Source: Flavobacteriaceae bacterium (GTDB lineage Bacteria; Bacteroidota; Bacteroidia; Flavobacteriales; Flavobacteriaceae). From it: DNA of 13,681 bases. Shown piece after piece: positions 1 to 7,327 of the stretch. The notes under the pieces are model-generated. The model was not told the origin of the DNA. It worked only from the letters and a program-made list of their open reading frames with translations, and did no database searches. Within the stretch, counting starts at the first letter, position 1; each line of letters opens with the position of its first letter. A program made the translations under genes and the position numbers. The DNA lies in contig PAQB01000013.1 of NCBI GenBank assembly GCA_002709185.1, positions 3,609 to 17,289 on the forward strand, in the 5' to 3' direction.

Positions 1-359
1 AAACTCGTTTTTTTAAACAATTCTAACTGACGTTCAATACTGTAAACCTCGGCTTCTAAAAGGCATAAAACAGCAGTTTGGTATCCACTACCAGTTCCAA
101 TTTCTAAAACTTTATGATTGGGCTCAACTTCTAAAAGTTCTGTTTGATAAGCCACCGTATAAGGCTGAGAAATGGTTTGGTTGGCCGCAATAGGAAATGC
201 TTTGTCTTGATAAGCGTGGTCTAGAAAACTGGAATCCATGAACCAATGCCTGGGAATCGTACGAATGGCTTGTAAAACTGCTTCATTTTTGATGCCTTTT
301 GAAATCAAAACATCAACGAGTTTCTGCCGCAGTCCTTTGTGTTTAAATGAATCTATCAA
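1..359 (-). CDS. pcm: Protein-L-isoaspartate O-methyltransferase, 3' part cut by window edge
   Basis: Repairs isoaspartyl residues in aged proteins by SAM-dependent methylation in the cytoplasm. The first 119 residues are visible. They include the family's NQTISQPYTVAYQTELL segment (residues 60-76) and the SAM-binding motif I VLEIGTGSGYQTAVL (84-98). The acidic end of motif II follows near residues 105-110 (VYSIER). The C-terminal half lies beyond base 1. No ATG is available: the in-frame stop is at 372-374 and the only starts are TTG at 366-368 and TTG at 357-359. From memory of flavobacterial homologues, which begin M-x-D-(S/T)-(F/Y)-K-H, the TTG at 359 gives the matching N-terminus (MIDSFKHKGLR), so I chose it; 368 would add three residues. 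The gene is divergent from the oxidoreductase at 504. The family identification is secure; the start is not. Confidence 0.93.
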   Translation of the reverse strand, partial: MIDSFKHKGLRQKLVDVLISKGIKNEAVLQAIRTIPRHWFMDSSFLDHAYQDKAFPIAANQTISQPYTVAYQTELLEVEPNHKVLEIGTGSGYQTAVLCLLEAEVYSIERQLELFKKTS

Positions 360-378
360 ATCTGTCAAATTTCACTTT

Positions 379-386
379 CAAAATTA
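379..386 (-). promoter_or_regulatory. Candidate -7 box (TAATTTTG) for pcm
   Basis: Read on the minus strand the bases are TAATTTTG, a match to the Bacteroidota -7 consensus TAnnTTTG. The box lies 10-19 bases before the two possible TTG starts of pcm. I see no convincing -33 TTG at the usual spacing, and the 135-base divergent spacer is very AT-rich, so chance is possible. No perfect plus-strand box was found in the same spacer for the oxidoreductase operon; the closest is TAATTTTA at 481-488. Confidence 0.3.
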
Positions 387-503
387 AGTAAACAATATTG
401 AGATTAAAATTAAAACGCGGAAAGAATTTCAAAAACTTAAGGTTTTGACCCATATTTAATTAGAATACCATTAAAATATTTAATTTTACACAAAATAAAT
501 AAA

Positions 504-1463
504 ATGCTAAAAGTAGGCGTATTGGGTGCGGGTCACCTTGGCAAAATTCATTTAAAATTACTTCAACAATCTGAAAAATATGAGCTTATTGGATTCTATG
601 ATCCTGATATTGCAATCGGTCAAAGCGTGGCTAAAGAATTCAAATACACCTATTTTGAGCAATTAGATGCCCTTATAGATGCGGTAGATGTGGTTGATAT
701 TGTTACCCCTACATTGTCGCATTATAATTGCGCCATCAAAGCCATCACAAAAGGAAAACATATTTTTATTGAGAAACCCATCACCAATAGTGTTGAAGAA
801 GCCGAGCACATTCGCCTGTTGGTTTCAGAAAATAATCTTCGAGGACAAGTAGGGCATGTAGAACGTTTTAACCCTGCCTTTAAGGCCATTAAATCTGAAA
901 TTAAACAACCGATGTTCATTGAAACACACCGACTTGCAGAATTTAACCCAAGAGGTACTGATGTTCCAGTCGTATTGGATTTAATGATTCACGACATTGA
1001 TATCATTCTTAGTGTGGTTAAATCGCCCGTGCTTTCTGTACAAGCCAGTGGAGTGTCCGTCATCAGCGAAACACCAGACATTGCCAATGCCCGAATTGAA
1101 TTCGAAAATGGTTGTGTTGCTAATTTAACAGCCAGTCGAATTTCTTTAAAAAACATGCGCAAGAGTCGTTTTTTTCAAAAAGATGCCTACATCAGTGTTG
1201 ATTTTTTAGAGAAAAAAACAGAAGTGGTCAAAATGAAAGATGCGCCTGAATTTCCAGGGGACTTCGATATGATTTTACAAAATGCTGAAGGGGTTAAAAA
1301 ACAAATTTATTTTGAAACCCCTAAAATCGCTGCAAACAACGCTATTTTGGATGAACTCGAAACTTTTGCAGAGGCCATTGAAAACAACAAAAAACCTATT
1401 GTCACGCTGCGCGATGGAGCCGATGCGCTAAAAGTCGCACATCAAATTATTAATTGTTTCTAA
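504..1463 (+). CDS. Gfo/Idh/MocA family NAD(P)-dependent oxidoreductase
   Basis: This is a predicted cytoplasmic dehydrogenase of the Gfo/Idh/MocA family, 319 residues (family usually 310-400). The Rossmann fold begins with VGVLGAGHLGKIH (residues 4-16, glycines 8, 10 and 13). The family EKP motif is at 90-92, where the lysine contacts cofactor and substrate, followed by GHVERFNP (117-124). In LDLMIHDIDI (158-167), His163 is the probable catalytic acid/base. The C-terminal half is the usual alpha/beta substrate domain. The substrate cannot be read from the sequence; family members act on sugars, inositols, UDP-sugars or biliverdin, and no sugar gene adjoins it. It is the first gene of a plus-strand block, 10 bases before the hydroxyacyl-CoA dehydrogenase. 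The ATG start has the Rossmann strand immediately after it, so it is well supported. Confidence 0.92.
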   Translation: MLKVGVLGAGHLGKIHLKLLQQSEKYELIGFYDPDIAIGQSVAKEFKYTYFEQLDALIDAVDVVDIVTPTLSHYNCAIKAITKGKHIFIEKPITNSVEEAEHIRLLVSENNLRGQVGHVERFNPAFKAIKSEIKQPMFIETHRLAEFNPRGTDVPVVLDLMIHDIDIILSVVKSPVLSVQASGVSVISETPDIANARIEFENGCVANLTASRISLKNMRKSRFFQKDAYISVDFLEKKTEVVKMKDAPEFPGDFDMILQNAEGVKKQIYFETPKIAANNAILDELETFAEAIENNKKPIVTLRDGADALKVAHQIINCF

Positions 1464-1473
1464 AACGCGACTT

Positions 1474-2367
1474 ATGAAAAATATGGCAGTGATTGGAGCG
1501 GGGACTATGGGCAATGGAATTGCACACAGCTTTGCACAATCGGGCTACCGCGTACATCTAATTGATATTGATGAAATGGTATTGGACAAAGCAATTCAAA
1601 CCATTTCAAAAAATTTGAATCGCATGCTTGAAAAAGGCGTAATTTCAAAAGACCAAAAAACAAGCATAATTCAAAATATAACAACCCATACGGATATAAA
1701 AAAAGGGGTTGAGAATGCCAGTCTTGTGGTTGAAGCAGCAACCGAAAATGAGACAGTTAAAATCCAAATTTTCAAAAAACTTGATGAAAGCTGCTCAAAT
1801 CATACAATTTTAGCCACCAACACCTCTTCCATTTCCATCACCAAAATAGCGGCTGCAACCAAACGGCCTGGTAAAGTTATTGGCATGCATTTTATGAATC
1901 CCGTTCCCATAATGCCACTTGTGGAGATTATCAATGGATATAATACCGATAAATCAGTTATAGATTTTACTGTAAAGCTTACCAAAGAAATGGGTAAAAC
2001 CCCTGTTTTGGTAAACGATTATCCTGGGTTTATTGCAAACCGAATTTTAATGCCAATGATCAATGAAGCGATTGAAGCCCTTCAATGTGGTGTGAGTGGT
2101 GTCTTAGAAATTGACAGCATTATGAAACTAGGCATGGCGCACCCCATGGGACCGCTTGAACTTGCAGATTTTATTGGTTTAGACGTGTGTCTTTCCATTT
2201 TGGAAGTTATGTTCAAGGGCTTTAAAAACCCGAAATACGCCCCTAATCCTCTATTAATCAACATGGTGAAAGCCGGTAAACTTGGTAAAAAATCAGGAGA
2301 AGGTTTCTATAGCTATGCCAAAGAAAAAAAAGCAATTGTTCCAGCCAATAGATTCATAAAAATATAA
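1474..2367 (+). CDS. hbd: 3-hydroxybutyryl-CoA dehydrogenase
   Basis: Oxidises L-3-hydroxyacyl-CoA to 3-oxoacyl-CoA with NAD+, or the reverse, in short-chain fatty acid, butanoate or aromatic-degradation pathways. It has 297 residues, close to the stand-alone family length of about 280-300, and lacks the enoyl-CoA hydratase part of FadB. The NAD-binding motif VIGAGTMGNGIAHSF is at residues 6-20 and Asp31 follows at the end of strand 2. By the spacing known for the human enzyme (Ser137, His158, Glu170, Asn208), the matching residues are Ser118 (NTSS), His139 (GMHFMNP), Glu151 and Asn189 (GFIANR), all present. The C-terminal helical domain contains the GPLELADFIGLDV stretch (226-238). It sits 10 bases after the oxidoreductase and 19 bases before the DUF1015 gene, so co-transcription is likely. 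The physiological chain length is not evident. Confidence 0.95.
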   Translation: MKNMAVIGAGTMGNGIAHSFAQSGYRVHLIDIDEMVLDKAIQTISKNLNRMLEKGVISKDQKTSIIQNITTHTDIKKGVENASLVVEAATENETVKIQIFKKLDESCSNHTILATNTSSISITKIAAATKRPGKVIGMHFMNPVPIMPLVEIINGYNTDKSVIDFTVKLTKEMGKTPVLVNDYPGFIANRILMPMINEAIEALQCGVSGVLEIDSIMKLGMAHPMGPLELADFIGLDVCLSILEVMFKGFKNPKYAPNPLLINMVKAGKLGKKSGEGFYSYAKEKKAIVPANRFIKI

Positions 2368-2386
2368 CCCTCAAAACCTACACCCT

Positions 2387-3595
2387 ATGACGTTCATCAA
2401 ACCTTTTTGTGCCGTACGGCCAAACAAACGTATATCTAATAATTTTAGCAGTCAATCTTTTGAACTTTACAATCCAAAAGAGATTGAAAATATTTTAAAA
2501 ACCAATCCGCATTCTTTCTTACAAATCATCAAAGCTAACATAAATCCCAGCAAAGAATTATCCAATTCAAAACGCTTTGAGAATGTTAAAAAAAATTACG
2601 CCCAATTTAAGTCAAGTGGTCTTTTAATAAAAGACCAAAAACCAGGTTTTTACATTCAAGAACTTAACCTAAATGGCAAAATTTATAATGGAATTATCGC
2701 AGAAGCCAGTATTGGGAAATACAAGTTGGGACAGATAAAAAAACATGAAAATACACTGAAATCTAGGGTATTGGTGTTTAAAAAATACTTGAAAGAAACA
2801 CGTTTTAACGCAGACGCCGTATTATTGATTTATAGAGATCAAAGAGCGATTTCAGACCTTATCAAAGCGGTCCAAAAACAACCACCCACATCCGTAATTA
2901 CAATTTCTGAAAATGAGGTTCAGAAATTATGGTATGTCGCAGAAGATTTTCAAATAAAAAAAATAATGAACGCATTTGAAAGCGTTCATAGCTTGTACAT
3001 TGCGGACGGCCACCACAGAACTGCTTCTTCAATGTTGCTCTCTGATGAAGAGAATAAAACACAAACAGCAGGTTTTATGGCTTTTCTGATTCCTGAAAGT
3101 GAACTACTTGTAGAGGCATACAATAGAATAGTGACAAATTTGAATGGACTTTCAGTGGAGAGCTTCTTAAATCGATTAAGATTAAAGTTTAATATTTTAC
3201 CCTGTAAATCATATGATTTATGCCAAAAAAACAACGGTTTTTGCATGTATCTTAAGGGCCAATTTTATTCAGTATCTTTACAAGAGAATTTCATCAATAG
3301 AGCCTCACCGCTACAGGCATTAGATGTCTCTATTTTACAAGAAGAAATTCTTAAGCCAATTTTGGGAATTAAAAATACAAGAACAGATAAACGGCTTCAT
3401 TATGTTTCAAAAAATGACAATATGAGGTGGATAAAAAATGAAATTGACAGACAAAATTATGCTGTTGGTTTTGGATTGAAACCTGTGACTGTGAACCAGC
3501 TTAAGGCAATAGCTGATGCCGCAATGGCAATGCCGCCAAAGAGTACCTATATTTATCCAAAATTAAGAAGTGGATCAACCATTTATGAATTTTGA
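2387..3595 (+). CDS. DUF1015 family protein
   Basis: This is a 402-residue protein of the DUF1015 family (usual length about 400-440), with no signal peptide or membrane segment, so probably cytoplasmic. Visible family marks are the N-terminal KPFCAVRP (residues 5-12), the KHENT segment (119-123) and the strongly conserved YIADGHHRTASSMLL (204-218). The last is rich in His/Arg and is a likely active or phosphate-binding site. The family has no settled function that I can assert. I recall members lying beside serine-biosynthesis genes in some Bacteroidota and anaerobes, and a proposed relation to ParB/SerK-like folds, but no ser gene is present here. It ends one base before the preferred YggS start, so the two are probably translationally coupled. 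An 8-bp perfect inverted repeat at 2966-2989 lies inside the gene. Confidence 0.9.
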   Translation: MTFIKPFCAVRPNKRISNNFSSQSFELYNPKEIENILKTNPHSFLQIIKANINPSKELSNSKRFENVKKNYAQFKSSGLLIKDQKPGFYIQELNLNGKIYNGIIAEASIGKYKLGQIKKHENTLKSRVLVFKKYLKETRFNADAVLLIYRDQRAISDLIKAVQKQPPTSVITISENEVQKLWYVAEDFQIKKIMNAFESVHSLYIADGHHRTASSMLLSDEENKTQTAGFMAFLIPESELLVEAYNRIVTNLNGLSVESFLNRLRLKFNILPCKSYDLCQKNNGFCMYLKGQFYSVSLQENFINRASPLQALDVSILQEEILKPILGIKNTRTDKRLHYVSKNDNMRWIKNEIDRQNYAVGFGLKPVTVNQLKAIADAAMAMPPKSTYIYPKLRSGSTIYEF

Positions 3596-3596
3596 A

Positions 3597-4256
3597 ATGA
3601 CCCTAGCCGATAGACTTAAAAAATTAAAAAACACATTGCCTACCGGAGTCACCTTGGTAGCCGTTTCCAAAACCAAGCCTGTAAGTGATTTGATGGAAGC
3701 CTATAAAGCTGGCCAACGAGTTTTTGGCGAAAACAAAGTTCAAGAAATGGTGGGTAAATTTCATGAAATGCCAAAAGACATTCAATGGCATATGATTGGC
3801 AATTTACAGCGCAACAAAGTGAAATACATGGCTTCATTTGTACATTTGATACACGGTGTTGACAGTCTAAAATTATTGAAAGAAATCAATAAACAAGCGC
3901 AAAAAAATGAGCGTGTTATTCAATGCTTGCTGCAAATCAAAATAGCGTACGAAAGTACTAAATTTGGAATGTCTTCAAAGGAGGCTGAAAACTTGCTAAA
4001 GAGCGATGATTTTAAAGCCTTGAAAAACATCAAAATTTCCGGGGTGATGGGAATGGCGAGCTATACCGAAGATAAGATCCAAATTTCAAAAGAATTCAAA
4101 ACTCTAAAATCAACGTTTGAAAGATTGAAAGAATTACAAAAAAATATGGAAATTATTTCCATGGGAATGAGTGGAGATTACTCGCTTGCAATTGAATGTG
4201 GCAGCAGCATGATTCGTATTGGTAGCCTCATATTCGGGAACAGACACTACACATAA
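3597..4256 (+). CDS. yggS: YggS family PLP-binding (PLP homeostasis) protein
   Basis: Cytoplasmic pyridoxal-5'-phosphate carrier of the YggS/PROSC (PLPBP) family, which has the alanine-racemase N-terminal barrel fold and controls PLP and amino-acid homeostasis without known catalysis. With the start at 3597 it has 219 residues, as expected. The PLP lysine is Lys25 in TLVAVSKTKPV (19-29). FGENKVQE (43-50), WHMIGNLQRNK (64-74) and SMGMSGDYSLAIECGSSMIR (188-207) are all family signatures. In-frame ATGs at 3570 and 3585 also exist and would overlap the DUF1015 gene by 26 or 11 bases. I chose 3597 because it gives the normal N-terminus (MTLADRLKKLK) and starts one base after the upstream stop. It precedes the exonuclease gene, whose start overlaps or closely follows it. 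Confidence 0.94.
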   Translation: MTLADRLKKLKNTLPTGVTLVAVSKTKPVSDLMEAYKAGQRVFGENKVQEMVGKFHEMPKDIQWHMIGNLQRNKVKYMASFVHLIHGVDSLKLLKEINKQAQKNERVIQCLLQIKIAYESTKFGMSSKEAENLLKSDDFKALKNIKISGVMGMASYTEDKIQISKEFKTLKSTFERLKELQKNMEIISMGMSGDYSLAIECGSSMIRIGSLIFGNRHYT

Positions 4257-5634
4257 AACATACAGAATTTACGCGATAGTAGACATAGAAACCACTGGTG
4301 GAAAGTACAACGAGGAAGGCATCACCGAAATTGCCATTTACAAGCACGACGGAAAACGCGTTGTTGACCAATTTATTAGCTTGATAAATCCCAAACGTCC
4401 CATCCAACCTTATGTCGTGAATTTGACTGGAATTTCTAATAAAATGTTGCGTTCCGCCCCAAAGTTCTTTGAAGTTGCCAAACGGATTGTTGAAATTACC
4501 AAAGATTGCGTTTTAGTAGCGCACAATGCAAAATTTGACTATAGGATTCTGTCACTGGAATTTGAGCGATTAGGTTTTAAATTTGAACGAAAAAATCTAT
4601 GTACTGTAGAATTGTCTAAACAACTGATTCCCGATCTTCCTTCTTACAGTTTGGGAAAATTGGTGCGTGCTTTAGGAATCCCAATGAGTGACCGCCATCG
4701 CGCTTCTGGAGATGCCATGGCTACCACTAAATTATTTGAATTATTGCTAAACAAGGACCTTGACAAACAGATTGTGAAAGCCTCGATTCGAATGGAACCC
4801 AAGCGACAATTGGAACCAAAATTGATCGCAATTATCAACTCGCTTTCTTCAGTTACGGGAGTGTATTATATGCACAATGAAGCGGGTGATATTATATATA
4901 TTGGAAAAAGTAAAAATATCAAGAGCCGAATCAATCAACATTTCGCTGGTCAAAATTCAAAATCTAAAAAAATTCAGTTGGAGGTTTCTGCGGTTACATT
5001 TGAAGAGACGGGGAGCGAATTATTGGCTTTACTCAAAGAAAGTGCCGAGATAAAGCACCACAAACCCAAGTTCAATCGGGCGCTCAGGCGCACCATTTTT
5101 ACACATGGTTTATTTAGTTTTAAGGACGAAAATGGCTATATCAATTTAAAAATTCAAAAGATTAAAGGCAATCAAAAGCCTATTACCACCTTTGCTAACA
5201 TTCAAAGTGGTAAAAGCTTTATGAATAAAATTGTTGAAAAACATAATTTGTGCCAAAAGCTGTGTGGATTGTATAAAACAAAAAGTAGCTGTTTTAGCCA
5301 TACCATTAAAGAATGTGAAGGGGCTTGTATTGGAAAAGAATTGGTCGAAGATTACAATATAAAAGTTAACAAAATCATTAAATACTACAGCTTTAAAGCT
5401 AAAAGTTTCCTTGTTATTGATAAAGGCCGACAACTTGATGAACGCAGTGCTGTTTGGGTTGAAAAAGGGATTTTAAGAGGGTTTGCCTATTTTAATTTAA
5501 ATTTTCAGATTTCAAATATTGATGTTCTATCAAGCCTGATTACCCCATTAGAACACAACAAAGATGCCCAGCACATTCTCCAGAGTTATATGAGGCGTCA
5601 CAAAAGATTGAAAGTCATTGCTCTAGTGGACTAA
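4219..5634 (+). CDS. DEDDh exonuclease fused to GIY-YIG (UvrC/Cho-like) nuclease
   Basis: Two nuclease modules lie in one 471-residue chain. The N-terminal DnaQ/epsilon-like 3'-5' exonuclease has Exo I VDIETTGG (Asp22, Glu24), Exo II VAHNAKFD (100-107, Asp107) and Exo III HRASGD (160-165, His160, Asp165), so all DEDDh metal ligands are present. From about residue 210 a GIY-YIG domain follows: GVY at 214-216, YIG at 227-229, Arg237 and Glu267 in GSELLALL. A Cys-containing stretch (about 344-370) resembles the region after the GIY-YIG domain in UvrC. The UvrC RNase H-like endonuclease, UVR and HhH domains are absent. It probably acts in DNA repair or proofreading; the exact substrate is unknown. 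The only ordinary start is TTG 4219, overlapping yggS by 38 bases. The expected N-terminus (IYAIVDIETTGG) begins at ATT 4267, ten bases after the yggS stop. Confidence 0.92.
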   Translation: MVASYSGTDTTHKTYRIYAIVDIETTGGKYNEEGITEIAIYKHDGKRVVDQFISLINPKRPIQPYVVNLTGISNKMLRSAPKFFEVAKRIVEITKDCVLVAHNAKFDYRILSLEFERLGFKFERKNLCTVELSKQLIPDLPSYSLGKLVRALGIPMSDRHRASGDAMATTKLFELLLNKDLDKQIVKASIRMEPKRQLEPKLIAIINSLSSVTGVYYMHNEAGDIIYIGKSKNIKSRINQHFAGQNSKSKKIQLEVSAVTFEETGSELLALLKESAEIKHHKPKFNRALRRTIFTHGLFSFKDENGYINLKIQKIKGNQKPITTFANIQSGKSFMNKIVEKHNLCQKLCGLYKTKSSCFSHTIKECEGACIGKELVEDYNIKVNKIIKYYSFKAKSFLVIDKGRQLDERSAVWVEKGILRGFAYFNLNFQISNIDVLSSLITPLEHNKDAQHILQSYMRRHKRLKVIALVD

Positions 5635-5651
5635 AGTTTTTAGTATTTTTG
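5618..5651 (+). promoter_or_regulatory. Candidate promoter for miaA (TTG / TATTTTTG)
   Basis: A perfect Bacteroidota -7 box TATTTTTG lies at 5644-5651, with a TTG at 5618-5620 that could serve as the -33 element. The 23-base spacing is at the long end of the range described for Flavobacterium promoters. Transcription would begin around 5656-5658 and leave about 55 untranslated bases before the miaA ATG at 5712. The box starts ten bases after the exonuclease stop, which fits miaA being transcribed separately from the five-gene block. Confidence 0.4.
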
Positions 5652-5711
5652 ATCTGTGTCTGAACCAAAAGCCAAACTAAATTGGTGTAAAATGTTTAAT
5701 GATATTTCGTT

Positions 5712-6632
5712 ATGAATAAATTTATCATTTCAATTGTTGGCCCTACAGGAATTGGGAAAACAGACTTGAGTTTAAAATTGGCGTCCCATTTTCAAACAGA
5801 GATAATCTCTGCCGATTCCCGCCAGTTTTTTAAAGAAATCCCCATTGGTACAGCCGCTCCAAGCAATGAAGAATTGTCATTAATTCCACATCATTTTATT
5901 CATCACAAATCCATCACAGAAGCCTACAGCGTGGGGCATTACGAAAAAGAGGTTTTAGATTGTATTGAAAAACTACACCAAAAACACGATGTTTTAATTT
6001 TAATTGGAGGCTCGGGGCTGTATATAAAATCTGTTTTAGAAGGCTTGGATGCCTTCCCTAAAGTAGATCCAAAGATTCGCGAGCAATTGAATTTATCGCT
6101 CAAAGCAGATGGCATTATGGCCTTGCAAAAAGAACTTAAAGCCAAAGATCCTGAAACGTACGCGAAAATAGATTTAAAAAATTCTCACAGAATTATCAGA
6201 GTTCTTGAAATATGTAAGGGTACTGGAAAACCCTACAGTCAGTTTTTAAACAAAGATAAAATTAAAAGAAGCTTCACATCTATTTCAATTGGTCTGGATG
6301 CAACGCGAGAAATTGTCTATGAGCGCATCAATAAAAGAGTAGATCAGATGCTCAAAAAGGGCTTAATTGAAGAGGCCAAAGCAGTCTACAAATACAAAGG
6401 GATGAATGCTCTAAACACCGTAGGCTATAAAGAATTATTTGAACACTTTGCGGGTAACTGTACCTTAGACTTTGCAGTGGAAGAAATCAAAAAAAATTCA
6501 CGCCGTTTCGCCAAAAGACAATCGACTTGGTTTAAAAAAAATAAAAACACACAGTGGCATGATTATCAAACTCCTTTTGAGACCATCCTGAGTCAAATCG
6601 AAACAGAGATTTCAAAATTATCTAATCATTAA
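5712..6632 (+). CDS. miaA: tRNA dimethylallyltransferase
   Basis: Transfers the dimethylallyl group from DMAPP to N6 of A37 in tRNAs reading UNN codons, the first step of i6A/ms2i6A formation. It has 306 residues, the normal length. The P-loop GPTGIGKT is at residues 10-17, the DSRQ motif that recognises the flipped A37 is at 35-38, and GTAAPS is at 46-51. GGSGLYIKSVLEG (99-111) is the conserved core strand-helix. The NTVGYKELF block and the C-terminal RRFAKRQSTWFKK segment are also family signatures. The stop codon lies inside the 3' end of the convergent response regulator gene (11-base overlap), with no terminator hairpin visible between them. Confidence 0.97.
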   Translation: MNKFIISIVGPTGIGKTDLSLKLASHFQTEIISADSRQFFKEIPIGTAAPSNEELSLIPHHFIHHKSITEAYSVGHYEKEVLDCIEKLHQKHDVLILIGGSGLYIKSVLEGLDAFPKVDPKIREQLNLSLKADGIMALQKELKAKDPETYAKIDLKNSHRIIRVLEICKGTGKPYSQFLNKDKIKRSFTSISIGLDATREIVYERINKRVDQMLKKGLIEEAKAVYKYKGMNALNTVGYKELFEHFAGNCTLDFAVEEIKKNSRRFAKRQSTWFKKNKNTQWHDYQTPFETILSQIETEISKLSNH

Positions 6633-7323
6633 TTACCAATCGGAATCCTTCGCCGTGAATGTTTAAGATTTCAACTTTTGGATCAAGTTTTAAATATTTT
6701 CTCAGCTTTGCAATGTAAACATCCATGCTTCTTGAAGTGAAATAGTTGTCGTCTCTCCAGATTTTAGTCAATGCAATTTCACGAGGCATCAAATCATTCA
6801 AATGTAAAGCCAACAGTCTTAAAAGTTCGTTCTCTTTAGGTGATAGTTTTATTTGAGTATCACCTTGGGTTAAAAACCGAAGCTTTGAATTCAACTTAAA
6901 ACTTCCTATTTCAAATTCAAACTGCTTACTATCTGCAATGCTTTCAACAGTTTTTCTTTGGATGATGGCCTGGATTTTTAACAATAAGACTTCACTGTCA
7001 AAAGGTTTATTTAAATAATCGTCGGCACCAACTTTATAGCCTTTTAATACATCTTCTTTTAATGATTTTGCCGTGAGGAAAATAATTGGCACTTCTTTGT
7101 CCTTTTCTCTTATTTCTTGTGCAAGCGTAAAGCCGTCCTTGTAGGGCATCATTACGTCTAAAATACAAAGATGGAAATCTGACTTTTTGAACTTCTCAAA
7201 GCCTTCCATACCGTTTTTTGCCAAAACAACTTCATAATCGTTAATTGTCAAGTATTCTTTTAAAACGGTCCCAAAATTAGGATCGTCTTCTACCAGTAAA
7301 ATGCGTTTTGTGATCTCTTCCAT
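6622..7323 (-). CDS. OmpR-family response regulator (RprY-like)
   Basis: This is a DNA-binding response regulator of 233 residues. The receiver domain has the acidic pair Asp13/Asp14 (LLVEDDP), phospho-acceptor Asp56 (CILDVMMP), Thr84 (IFLTAKS) and Lys106 (LNKPFD), all conserved. From about residue 130 a winged-helix OmpR/PhoB domain follows, with KLSPKENELLRLLA and the recognition-helix region TSRSMDVYIAKLRKYL. It is transcribed after the histidine kinase with a 4-base gap, so the two form a cognate pair. The sequence resembles the RprY-type regulators found next to miaA and coaE in Flavobacteriia, as I remember them. Target genes cannot be read from the sequence; the TTAACT direct repeats upstream of the kinase gene are one candidate site. 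The gene ends within the last 11 bases of miaA on the other strand. Confidence 0.95.
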   Translation of the reverse strand: MEEITKRILLVEDDPNFGTVLKEYLTINDYEVVLAKNGMEGFEKFKKSDFHLCILDVMMPYKDGFTLAQEIREKDKEVPIIFLTAKSLKEDVLKGYKVGADDYLNKPFDSEVLLLKIQAIIQRKTVESIADSKQFEFEIGSFKLNSKLRFLTQGDTQIKLSPKENELLRLLALHLNDLMPREIALTKIWRDDNYFTSRSMDVYIAKLRKYLKLDPKVEILNIHGEGFRLVIND

Positions 7324-7327
7324 AGTG

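Noticed and set aside
2966..2989. Perfect 8-bp inverted repeat (ATGAACGC / GCGTTCAT, 8-base loop) inside the DUF1015 gene.
   Set aside because: It lies mid-gene with no U run after it, and the codons it covers make ordinary protein sequence just before the ADGHHR motif. A chance hairpin is more likely than a terminator or regulatory site.
5635..5711. Spacer before miaA searched for a small RNA or riboswitch.
   Set aside because: No stable hairpin or conserved riboswitch pattern was recognised. Only a candidate promoter is supported.
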